A stretch of 64,000 bases of DNA from Paenibacillus mesophilus (GTDB lineage Bacteria; Bacillota; Bacilli; Paenibacillales; NBRC-103111), in assembly GCF_005938385.1 (NCBI RefSeq), contig NZ_VCRA01000024.1:45851-109850 (forward strand), written 5' to 3'. The notes under the pieces were generated by a model that was not told the origin of the DNA, made no database searches, and saw only the letters and a list, made by a program, of their open reading frames with translations. The position numbers were made by a program, and so were the translations under genes. This document shows, piece by piece, positions 52,701 through 60,265 of this stretch (position 1 is its first letter; each line of letters begins with the position of its first letter).

Positions 52701-52848
52701 CGCACACCGGCTCAGCACGATCCGAAATGCGGACCGTATTCTCGTGTTGGATCAAGGCGTTATTGCCGAGTCGGGCACACATGAGCAGTTATTAGCCGCC
52801 AAGGGCTTGTACCACATGCTTGTAAGTCAGTCGTTGGAATCCGCTTGA
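49777..52848 (+). CDS. Peptidase C39 ABC exporter with two N-terminal cyclic-nucleotide-binding domains
   Basis: 1023 residues. Order: two cNMP-binding folds (about 10-130 and 135-265), a C39 peptidase (about 315-445), six membrane helices (about 465-750) and an ABC ATPase. The second cNMP domain has FFGELALLTGEPRRATI, the canonical phosphate-binding cassette. The peptidase triad is visible as MDCGPSCL (Cys), HWRGNHYVV (His) and VADPAIG (Asp). The ATPase has GRSGSGKST, LSGGQRQR and ILIFDEATSALD. It should cleave GG leaders and export the mature peptide. GGAGG lies seven bases before the ATG. The substrate gene is 48515-48853. Confidence 0.93.
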   Translation: MLELHRMILDKIPIFQVLSPQERNEIFSSFTTVGFLMGDTIIQAGERADAFHLILSGRVRIIGQHPDGKVINYGLLEAGEHFGQEGLLKDEVNEHTLRASTKLELLRLSKSMFMQMINMHPELKVYLLELLADDAMRNFLKRTALFSPLQHRELRSLLDHMVIQEYAAGEPIVREGEVGDAFYIVRTGTATVWKESEGNRKLNTVKAGEFFGELALLTGEPRRATITADEPVSVFRLAKHDFDRLILQYPKVRDTIIGIASAYLQNVEDPRDPEAAGASTAEVSASYEAGAEAGEELAWRYAGRKVRIPWKSFPVFIQQSEMDCGPSCLSMIARHYGKRLSIHRLRELAQVGLDGTTLYHLCKTAERIGFQAEAVRSSLKGLSERVLPAIAHWRGNHYVVVVSVDNRSVTVADPAIGLLTYSHEEFMKGWTLSAVFLQPTEAFFVQEESNPSFRRYWAFFASSKMTLLLIVCLTLLLQVINLALPLFTQRMIDRVLVGRQYDELNLMLFVMLGVSLVTMLVQAVRQWIIAGTFMKIDIEMVMAFYRHVFRLPMRYFATRKVGDILTRAGENQVIRHFLVSNSMNAVLDVLTIVVYIGVMFTYSVRLASITLTFIPCFIALTLIVTPIMKRNGRKQFQADVDLQNVLVEAVGSMRTVKALAAEEEVRKKAEDKFRRSAIVQMKSWKIGIFSGTAATLLQTISAVTLMYAGAVSIIGEQLTVGELMAFTAVNGLVTGAALGLIRLWDEFQGVRIALERLEDVFETEQEETDPTRLAELPKLKGKVEFERVSFRYDSEGKNVLQNVSFEMTPGQTLAVVGRSGSGKSTLANLLLKLYKPSSGTIRIDGYDLMQVQAAALRRQIGIVQQEAALFSGTIRENIAYHLPDASMDEVMSAAMLAGAHEFITSLPNGYNTQVGERGASLSGGQRQRIAIARALIGNPRILIFDEATSALDNESEKTIQRNMGTILKDRTTLIIAHRLSTIRNADRILVLDQGVIAESGTHEQLLAAKGLYHMLVSQSLESA

Positions 52849-52890
52849 GGTAAGTGACATTAGGGATAATATTAAGCGTGGATGCAGTCG

Positions 52891-52925
52891 AGAAGGAACC
52901 GCTAATTAGGCGGTTCTTTCTTTGT
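52891..52925 (+). terminator. Terminator after the exporter gene
   Basis: GAACCGC (52896-52902) and GCGGTTC (52910-52916), extended by A/T and G/T pairs, form a stem followed by TTTCTTTG. It closes the peptide-export operon 45 bases after the stop. It closely resembles the hairpin at 42365-42395. Confidence 0.85.
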
Positions 52926-53023
52926 TGTTCTCAAAAGATAGCCGCGCCTTCGATTTCGCATGCGAGCCGCCTTATACACAAAAACGGGCGAACCGACGCC
53001 ATGCCGGCCCACCCGTCAATCCG

Positions 53024-56000
53024 TTACTGCATCAATGCGCTGACGTCGCGGATCAAAATATCCGCCGCCTGCGCCGAAATATGTTTGCCCCGCTGCGCCT
53101 GCAAATGGTTTAGCAATGCTTGCAGCGAGCCGCTCGCCAGTTGCTGGCGTAAGCTGCCCGCGATGCCCCCGTTATCGATCGAGCCGTCGGACGCGAACAT
53201 GTCGATCAATGCTCCGACCGACTGCATGGTCGCCTCCGTCCGGAACGGAATCGTCGCATTTGCGTTGTTGCCGGCAAAGTCTCTGGACGATACCGCTATC
53301 GTATGCGATCCGAGCGGAAGCGTATGCAGCTTCACGACCGCATCTTTGGCAATCGGCTGTCCGTCGAGCGTCACGGACGTGAAGGCATGATCCGCTCCCG
53401 AGCCTGCGTCCGTAACGGCAACTTGCAGGGCGATTTGTCCCGAATCGGCGTATACCGAGTCTGCGACAACGTTCACTTGAATCGCCGGAGCCGTCCGGTC
53501 GATCCGAAACGATGCGGTTTTGGCCGCTTCAACATGGCCCGCTCCATCGGCAGAACGGTACAGCATATTGTAGGCGCCGTCCGCCGCGAACGAAATCGGC
53601 CCGTCGTAGTTCAGCCACTTTGCCCCGCCGTCCAGGCTATATACCGTTTGGGTAACGCCGGACAAGTCGTCGGACGCCTCGAGCCGGACCGACAACGGTA
53701 CCGTATACCAGCCATTTTCCCCGTTCGGCGTCTGGGGCGAAAGGCCGGCTTCCGTCAAAGGGGGCGTCACGTCCGGCACGTCAACGGGCGGGATATATTT
53801 CCACAAGTCCGAGTTATTGTCGGAGAAGTACAAATTGCCGGCTTCGTCGCGATTCAAATAATTGCCGTAAGAGCCGTTAAGCATGACGAATTCCTTCGTA
53901 TCCGGCTTCACCATGAAAAATTGTCCGCGCGACGTCCCGTATACGTTGCCGTCCGCTCCGGTTTGCAGAAACCCGTAGGTCCAAGTCGTGCCGTCCGCTT
54001 TATACCTTTTCAGCTTGGCCGCCTTGTATGAAAACAGCCGGGTATCCGGATTGAAGACGAAGATCGTATCCTCGGCGATGCCCCAAATCATGCCGTCCGG
54101 ACCGACATGCAGACCGGTTACTCCTTTGCGGCCGGATACCGGTATCGTCTCGAACACTTTCTGCTTCGTGACCGGGTCGAATACGAACAGCTTGGCGTTT
54201 TGCTCCGTAGGACCGCTCGTGCCGAGACCGCCATAGACGGTCGTCCCCACATATAGAAGGCCGTTCCGGTACACCATGGACACGATGCTTTGGTTCGGGA
54301 TAATATTGCGGAACACATCCAACTTCTTGGTTGCGAAATCGTACATCGCAAGCGCTCCCTGAAGCGAAGTCGAGTTCGGCACCGTACCGATGAAGAGCTT
54401 GTCGATATCCTCCGCGTAGGTCATCGCGAACGGACGGTCCTGCTGGTAGGCGCGCAAGTCGAACAGTTGACGCGGGTTGCTGCTCGACCAAGGCAGATTC
54501 GGATTATATTCGAGTATCCGGGAGCCCGCGTAAGCGCCGATCAGCATATTCCCTTGACGAACGGCCGACGATTCCACCTGCCCGAAATCTTCCGTATCGG
54601 AGACGTCCCCCGTTACCGGATCGTAGGAGGTAAACCCGGCCATATATCCGGCAACGTACATTTTCCCTCCGGGACCTTGATGGATGCTCTGGATCAAAGT
54701 AGGCGCCCCTTCATAGCCGGACGGCCGCACTTCGGCACGGTTCGTCGTCATGTTGTAGTGCAATATTTTACCGAACGCGCCTCCGGCGACGAACGTAAGC
54801 CCGGGCCATTCCGGATTGCCCAGGTCGACGAATTTGCCTTCGTGGAAATTGATCCCGCCCGATATTGTCTTGAGCTGCGTCGCGGAACGAGTCTCTACGT
54901 CATAGGCATACAGATGACCGCTGTTCGCGTACAGTACCTTGCCGGGCTGACCGGGAATCGGCGTTACCCGCTCGGAATGAATGTCGATACCGGCCGGATC
55001 GTAATAATCGACGGCATTCGTATCTCCGCGCATAACCAGCAAATCGCCGTTCGAAAATTTGACGAACAGCCGGTCTTCGGCGAACTCCATGCCGTATGGC
55101 CACGCGTACGTATCCCCGCCTCCGGCGATCCGGCCGGCCAGAAGCTCGCTTTGCGACCCGTCCGGATTCAGCCGGAATATCCGGCTTTTCGATCCCCCGA
55201 CGCCTACATAGAGTACATTGCGCCCGGCGTCGTACGCAAGTGACCGCACATACTTCTGCTCCGGATCGAAATCGCCCAGATCGGTGATCGTGCCGACCGC
55301 CGGATCGTAAACGAACAATTTCCCGCTCGGATACGTGCCCGCGTACATTTTCCCGCCCGGTCCGGCCACGAGCGAGAAGACGTGCGTCTCGCTGCCGAAC
55401 TTTCCGACAAAACCGAACGTCTTGCCGTTCGGATTATACCGGTATAATCCGCCGTCGTAATGCGAGCCGACGTATACTTGACCGTCCGTAGACGTCTTGA
55501 CGCCCCAAGCCGCTTCGACTCCCGTCATCGGGAACGTGCGCAGCACTCCTCGTGTCGCCGCATCGATGACCGCGAATACGGTCGGCGTCTCTCCTCTGCC
55601 CTTGAAAACCGTATACAGAACCGGCTTGCCATCTTCGATGCCGACCGCCGTATCTTCGTTAATCGTTCCTTTCACGATGCCGCCGATCCGTTGAAACGCT
55701 CCGATCTTGTTCAATTCGATCCCCACCTGATCCGCATATCCGCGCGTAATGCCCGCAGAGGAAGAATACAAAAGGATGGTCGCCGTCGCCGCATTGGCCG
55801 GTACGACCGTCGATGTCGCATTTTTCGTCCACTGGCCGTTCGTTGAGGTGATGAAATTGCTGGACTCTCCCACCTTGACGCCGGCAGCGTCAAAATAGCG
55901 GATATAAATCGCCATGGAACCGTTTTCAACTTTCATCATCGCAGATACCGAATAACCTGCGCCCGGAACGACGGGAAAAGGAGCGCTCTCCAGCCCCAGC

Positions 56001-56296
56001 GCTTTGGCGCCGTTCTTATCGTCGAGCAGCAAGCTTTTCGTTCCCGCGTACGATTGGTCCGAGGATACCTCATACGCCACACCGCTCTCTCCGGCGCCGA
56101 ACGTTTGGGTCCAGCCGGGAATCGCCGATCCGGCAGCAGGCTCTTCGAATCCGGCGTTAAACACGACAGGCGGCGGCGTCTCGGCGGTTGCCGCCGATGC
56201 CGACGCGTTCGCGGCTCCGGTACCGGTCAGCAATCCGGCTGCAACTGCAGCGGCAGCTATGCCGCTAACGGCCATTCGAAAACGACTTTTTCTCAT
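53024..56296 (-). CDS. Secreted beta-propeller protein with FIMAH domain
   Basis: About 1090 residues. A signal peptide (MAVSGIAAAAVAAGLLTGTGAANA) leads to a carbohydrate-binding-like jelly roll (FNAGFEEPAAGSAIPGWTQ). About 600 residues of propeller repeats follow, with recurrent GGKMYAGTY, VLYVGVGG, LFVYDP and LYVGTT blades. An OmpL47-like Ig domain (VRLEASDDLSGVTQTVYSLDGG) comes next, then a C-terminal FIMAH domain (ALIDMFASDGSIDNGGIAGSL to DVSALMQ). It is extracellular and probably binds or cleaves a polysaccharide; no catalytic residues can be assigned. ATG 56296 has AAGGAG at 12 bases. It is divergent from the second GntR fusion regulator. Confidence 0.85.
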   Translation of the reverse strand: MRKSRFRMAVSGIAAAAVAAGLLTGTGAANASASAATAETPPPVVFNAGFEEPAAGSAIPGWTQTFGAGESGVAYEVSSDQSYAGTKSLLLDDKNGAKALGLESAPFPVVPGAGYSVSAMMKVENGSMAIYIRYFDAAGVKVGESSNFITSTNGQWTKNATSTVVPANAATATILLYSSSAGITRGYADQVGIELNKIGAFQRIGGIVKGTINEDTAVGIEDGKPVLYTVFKGRGETPTVFAVIDAATRGVLRTFPMTGVEAAWGVKTSTDGQVYVGSHYDGGLYRYNPNGKTFGFVGKFGSETHVFSLVAGPGGKMYAGTYPSGKLFVYDPAVGTITDLGDFDPEQKYVRSLAYDAGRNVLYVGVGGSKSRIFRLNPDGSQSELLAGRIAGGGDTYAWPYGMEFAEDRLFVKFSNGDLLVMRGDTNAVDYYDPAGIDIHSERVTPIPGQPGKVLYANSGHLYAYDVETRSATQLKTISGGINFHEGKFVDLGNPEWPGLTFVAGGAFGKILHYNMTTNRAEVRPSGYEGAPTLIQSIHQGPGGKMYVAGYMAGFTSYDPVTGDVSDTEDFGQVESSAVRQGNMLIGAYAGSRILEYNPNLPWSSSNPRQLFDLRAYQQDRPFAMTYAEDIDKLFIGTVPNSTSLQGALAMYDFATKKLDVFRNIIPNQSIVSMVYRNGLLYVGTTVYGGLGTSGPTEQNAKLFVFDPVTKQKVFETIPVSGRKGVTGLHVGPDGMIWGIAEDTIFVFNPDTRLFSYKAAKLKRYKADGTTWTYGFLQTGADGNVYGTSRGQFFMVKPDTKEFVMLNGSYGNYLNRDEAGNLYFSDNNSDLWKYIPPVDVPDVTPPLTEAGLSPQTPNGENGWYTVPLSVRLEASDDLSGVTQTVYSLDGGAKWLNYDGPISFAADGAYNMLYRSADGAGHVEAAKTASFRIDRTAPAIQVNVVADSVYADSGQIALQVAVTDAGSGADHAFTSVTLDGQPIAKDAVVKLHTLPLGSHTIAVSSRDFAGNNANATIPFRTEATMQSVGALIDMFASDGSIDNGGIAGSLRQQLASGSLQALLNHLQAQRGKHISAQAADILIRDVSALMQ

Positions 56297-56342
56297 GACA
56301 ACAATCAACTCCTTATTATTGACTCACCCGTGACTCACAACT

Positions 56343-56386
56343 ATAATAAAAACAAAAAGAAGCCCGTGTCAATACGTACACGGACC
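56343..56386 (-). promoter_or_regulatory. Promoter of the propeller gene with overlapping inverted repeat
   Basis: TTGACA (rc 56367-56372), 18 bases, TATTAT (rc 56343-56348) is a good sigma-A promoter. The -35 box lies within an inverted repeat with arms CCGTGT and ACACGG (about 56364-56383). A T-run follows on the plus strand, but both neighbouring genes point away, so a terminator makes little sense. An operator for the adjacent GntR fusion protein is more likely (inference). Confidence 0.6.
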
Positions 56387-56407
56387 TTTTTTTTGCAAGC
56401 TCCGTCC

Positions 56408-56436
56408 TTGATTCACCCGGACAAGTCGGATATGCT
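56408..56436 (+). promoter_or_regulatory. Probable promoter of the second GntR fusion gene
   Basis: TTGATT (56408-56413), 17 bases, TATGCT (56431-56436). It lies 47 bases before the ATG at 56483. This is a moderate match only. Confidence 0.45.
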
Positions 56437-56482
56437 TTGGATGAATACGAACAAGCCCCGAGCTGGCCGGAAAGGAGCAGCC

Positions 56483-57850
56483 ATGACCGACACCTCTAGC
56501 CGAAAAACGTTTCGCCTCCGCCTCGACCATATGATCGGCACTTTGCGGGGAGATATTATTACCGGCAAACGAAAACCCGGCGAATTTTTGCCGACCGAGC
56601 GGGAAATGTCCAAGCAGTTCAATCTTAGCAACAAGCTGATCCGCCTAGGGCTCGAGAAGCTCGTCGAAGAACGGCTGATCGAGAAAATCGCCCGCATCGG
56701 CAACCGGGTGGCGGAATCGTTGCCCGAGCTTACGGTCAGCCTAAAATTTGGATACCCGTCGGCGCTCGACCGCGAAGCCGAAATGGCCGAGCTTATTCGC
56801 AGGTTCCATCTGAAATATCCGTCCGTCCACGTTCAGCCGATCCCGATCGGCATCGAGAAATATTATGATACGGTCAAAGAATATATGGAATCCGGCATGC
56901 TCGATGTCGTCGGAATGAATTACAACAATTTCCACGATTTCGCAAGACGCGGCCGGTTGGATTTACTGTATGAATTCGAGCGTGATGATTCCGTGTACCC
57001 GTTCCTGGCGGATGCCTTCACAAGCGGCGGCAAGCAGTATGTTCGGCCGTTCGTCTTCTCTCCGCTCGTGCTGTGCTACAACCGCGATCATTTGCGCGAA
57101 GCCGGCTTGCCCGACCCGTATCGCCCGGACAGCTGGACCAGACTGCTTCAAGACGCTTCCCGGCTCACGATCGAGAACGAAAGATTCGGATTTTATTTCT
57201 TCCTTCATTCCAAAAACCGCTGGCCGGTTTTCGCCCTGCAGGGTAGGGATACGTCGGCGCATGCCGAAGCGGTCGCCTCCCGGCTAATGGAAGGACTGAA
57301 CCTGTGCCGGGAAATTATAAACGCGCCGAACACGTTCCCGACTTTCCTGTCGGGAAGCGATGCCGCCGCGGAGGAGTTGTTCGCGCAAGGAAAAGTATCG
57401 GTCATCATCACCTCATACATGGCGATGAACTATCTTCGCGGAACCGACGTCCCGTTCGACATCGCGCCATTGCCCGCACTGCGGACGGACGCGACGATCT
57501 TGATGACGATCGGGGCCGCCGTCAACACGCGCTCGGAATCCGTTGCGGCCGCCCGCACGTTCGCCGACTTCCTGGTGTCGGACGAAGCTCAGATGGTGCT
57601 GAGGACGAAGACGCTGAGCATCCCCGCCTTGCCGTCTGCAGCCGAATGGGAAGGCGAGGAAACGATGTACCGCCCTCCCGGCTTTTTGCTGTTCCGCGGG
57701 CTCGTGCCTTTTCTGCGCTTGTTCACCGACATCGGCTTGTCGGTCGAGCAGATGGACGCGGTCATCAAGGAAGCGAGACTGTATTGGGCCAAGCTGCAAA
57801 GCGAGGACGGGATGCGATCCAAAATCGCGGATATTTTGCGGAGCGGTTAA
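56483..57850 (+). CDS. GntR winged-helix regulator fused to an ABC solute-binding-protein domain (copy 2)
   Basis: 455 residues. The GntR helix (LRGDIITGKRKPGEFLPTEREMSKQFNLSNKLIRLGLEKLVEERL) is followed by a binding-protein fold (RRFHLKYPSVHVQPIPIGIEKYYDTVKEYMESG, SPLVLCYNRDHLREAGLPDPY, LFAQGKVSVIITSYMAMNYL). It has no signal peptide. It shares domain order and many motifs with 45041-46450 (SPxVLCYNR, SKNRWPVFAL versus SENRWPLFLL, KLSMIVTSYM versus KVSVIITSYM), so the two are paralogues. It is divergent from the secreted propeller protein and probably controls it. The frame extends to 56054, but AAAGGAG precedes ATG 56483. The stop interlocks with the convergent kinase stop. Confidence 0.9.
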   Translation: MTDTSSRKTFRLRLDHMIGTLRGDIITGKRKPGEFLPTEREMSKQFNLSNKLIRLGLEKLVEERLIEKIARIGNRVAESLPELTVSLKFGYPSALDREAEMAELIRRFHLKYPSVHVQPIPIGIEKYYDTVKEYMESGMLDVVGMNYNNFHDFARRGRLDLLYEFERDDSVYPFLADAFTSGGKQYVRPFVFSPLVLCYNRDHLREAGLPDPYRPDSWTRLLQDASRLTIENERFGFYFFLHSKNRWPVFALQGRDTSAHAEAVASRLMEGLNLCREIINAPNTFPTFLSGSDAAAEELFAQGKVSVIITSYMAMNYLRGTDVPFDIAPLPALRTDATILMTIGAAVNTRSESVAAARTFADFLVSDEAQMVLRTKTLSIPALPSAAEWEGEETMYRPPGFLLFRGLVPFLRLFTDIGLSVEQMDAVIKEARLYWAKLQSEDGMRSKIADILRSG

Positions 57851-60216
57851 GCTTGAAGCCGTTTGTCCGCGAATCGGCGAATTTCCATCAGTAACGATTT
57901 GGGTTCGAACGATCCTTTTTGAATGACGCCTTTCACATAGCCGTTCAATTTCATCCGGTCCTCCTGCGTAATCGTCTTGGCCGTCACGACTACGATCGGT
58001 ATGGCATTCCATGTTTCTTGCTTGCGCAGCTCCTCGATGAATTGAAAACCGTCCATCTCGGGCATCATCAAGTCCAGCAAGATCAATTCGGGCACGCTTC
58101 TCGCCATGCAGTCCAAAGCGAGCCGGCCATTTCTGGCCCGGGTGACGGAATATCCTTCTTTCTGCAGCATCCTGGCCATTAATTCGCTTGTCGTATCGTC
58201 GTCTTCGATGACCAGGACGGAATGGTCGGTCCGGTTCGAAATAAACTTGTCCATGACACCGATCAGACGCTCCCGATCCACCGGCTTCATCAGAAACTCG
58301 GAAGCGCCGAGCGCATAGCCGAGCTGCTTGTCGCTCGTCATCGACCAGATGACGACGGGGATGTCCTGCAGCTCCGGATCGCTCTTGATGACCGACAGAA
58401 CGCTCCACCCGTCCATGCCCGGCATGAGAATATCGAGACAGATCACTTTGGGGCGCAGCTTCTTCGCGAGCTGAAGCCCTTCTTGTCCGTTCTCGGCAAC
58501 CGCCAATGTCCATCCTTCCTTGGCGAGATAGCGCCGCATCAATTGCTGGTTGAACGGCTCGTCGTCAATCAGAAGAATGCTCACCCGATTGTACGCTTCC
58601 GGCTGCTCCTCATACGCTGCAGCCGCATCGGCGATCGTTTCCTGCGCGGATGGGGAGGCCGGAAGCCAGCAAGTGAACGTGCTGCCGCTCCCCGGCTCGC
58701 TTAGCACCGTTATATCGCCTCCCATCAAGTTGCAGAAGCGCTGACTGATCGCCAGCCCGAGTCCGGTACCCCCGTATTTGCGCGTAGTCGATGCATCGGC
58801 TTGCGTGAAAGGCTGGAACAGCTTCTCCACCTGCTCGGCCGACATGCCGATTCCCGTATCTTGGACACGGAAGCAGTAGCCGTCTTTATTCTCTCTCGTC
58901 TCGCGATACACTTCGAGAACGACTGTGCCGTCCTTCGTAAATTTGCTTGCGTTGCTGAGCAGGTTGATCAATATTTGTCTCAGCTTCGTCACATCGGTCG
59001 TCATTTCGCCTTCTATCGAGCGCGTGTCAAACCGGTTGCCGTTGCCTTCGACCAGCGGCTTGACCGTAGTCGTCACATCCCCGATCAAACTCGTCAAATC
59101 GAACGTTTCGAAGTACATGTCCATTTTACCGGCTTCAATCTTCGAAATATCCAAAATATCGTTTATTAACGAAAGCAAATGCTTGCCCGCTTTGCTTATT
59201 TTCCCGAGATCTTCCACGAAGGAAGGCTCGCCGAGATCTTCCGCATCTTCCACGAGCATTTCGCTGTACCCGATGATGGCGTTAAGCGGCGTTCTCAGCT
59301 CATGGCTCATATTGGCCAGAAACTGGCTCTTGATCATATTCGCCTTGATCGCTTCATCGTGCGCCTTCTCGAGCTGCGCGGTGCGTTCCTGCACCAACTC
59401 CTCCAGATGGTCGTTCAACTGGCGCAGCTCCCTGTTCATCATCAAAATTTCATTTGCTTTTTCCTCGATTTCCGAATCTTTGAGTGAAAACCGTTTCGAG
59501 ATAAAAATGCCGAACAACGATAAACCGAGCGTAAACAGCGTGCCGCCCGAAATGAAATACGCGAGCCATTTCTGATCCAGCACGATGCCCGCCGCCAGCT
59601 CCGATTTACCCCCCAAATGGAAATCGGCGGCTATCATGCCCGTATAGTGCATCCCGACGACCGCGGCGCCCATAATGAGCCCGCTCCCCAGCTTCTTCCA
59701 GCCTTCTCCGCGCTCCCCGCCCTTTCGGAAATAAAACGCAAGCCATAACGCGGCGACGGATGCGATCAGCGCGATTACGATCGATAACGCAAATAGTAAC
59801 GGATCGTAAGTAATATCGATCAGCATGGCCGCCATTCCGGTATAATGCATCGTCGAGATGCCGGCGGCAAGCAGCATTCCGCCCCCGAGCAGCTGCAGTA
59901 CCGTTACCCGGCTCCGGCCGACGATGTAAAGCGCGATAAAGGACGCGACTATGGCTGCTGCAACCGACAGCAAGACTATGATCAGATCGTATGCAACCGG
60001 AACGGGCAGCGAGAAGGCGAGCATCCCGACGAAATGCATCGACCAGATGCCCATCCCCATGGCGACCGCGCCGAACAACAGCCAGAGCCACCGGCTGCGC
60101 CCTTTGGACGTGCTTATTCTCCCTGCCAAATCAAGAACGGTATAAGATGCCGCAACCGCGACGACATACGAAAATATAACCAGCACCGTATCATACGAGC
60201 CATGCACATGCTCCAC
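57847..60216 (-). CDS. MHYT-sensor hybrid histidine kinase with two receiver domains
   Basis: 789 residues. The N-terminal 235 form an MHYT membrane sensor, seven helices with MHFVGM, MHYTGMAAM and MHYTGMIAA, thought to bind copper and sense gases. A coiled coil leads to a HisKA domain (MSHELRTPLNAIIG), HATPase (ILINLLSNASKF, DTGIGMS, GGTGLGLAIS) and two receiver domains (LLIDDEPF with LDILMPGMDG, and LVIEDDDTT with LLDLMMPEMDG), each with its Asp. It is membrane-bound. The start is GTG 60216, with GAGAGGG seven bases upstream. It follows the MHYT-GGDEF-EAL gene with a 49-base gap. Confidence 0.93.
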   Translation of the reverse strand: MEHVHGSYDTVLVIFSYVVAVAASYTVLDLAGRISTSKGRSRWLWLLFGAVAMGMGIWSMHFVGMLAFSLPVPVAYDLIIVLLSVAAAIVASFIALYIVGRSRVTVLQLLGGGMLLAAGISTMHYTGMAAMLIDITYDPLLFALSIVIALIASVAALWLAFYFRKGGERGEGWKKLGSGLIMGAAVVGMHYTGMIAADFHLGGKSELAAGIVLDQKWLAYFISGGTLFTLGLSLFGIFISKRFSLKDSEIEEKANEILMMNRELRQLNDHLEELVQERTAQLEKAHDEAIKANMIKSQFLANMSHELRTPLNAIIGYSEMLVEDAEDLGEPSFVEDLGKISKAGKHLLSLINDILDISKIEAGKMDMYFETFDLTSLIGDVTTTVKPLVEGNGNRFDTRSIEGEMTTDVTKLRQILINLLSNASKFTKDGTVVLEVYRETRENKDGYCFRVQDTGIGMSAEQVEKLFQPFTQADASTTRKYGGTGLGLAISQRFCNLMGGDITVLSEPGSGSTFTCWLPASPSAQETIADAAAAYEEQPEAYNRVSILLIDDEPFNQQLMRRYLAKEGWTLAVAENGQEGLQLAKKLRPKVICLDILMPGMDGWSVLSVIKSDPELQDIPVVIWSMTSDKQLGYALGASEFLMKPVDRERLIGVMDKFISNRTDHSVLVIEDDDTTSELMARMLQKEGYSVTRARNGRLALDCMARSVPELILLDLMMPEMDGFQFIEELRKQETWNAIPIVVVTAKTITQEDRMKLNGYVKGVIQKGSFEPKSLLMEIRRFADKRLQA

Positions 60217-60265
60217 GCCAAATCCCTCTCTTCTGCTATGGTTTCCTGGAATTGCCGAACAACAT

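Noticed and set aside
56360..56400. Hairpin with T-run read as a terminator
   Set aside because: It lies between two divergent gene starts and contains the -35 box of the minus-strand promoter, so an operator is a better reading.
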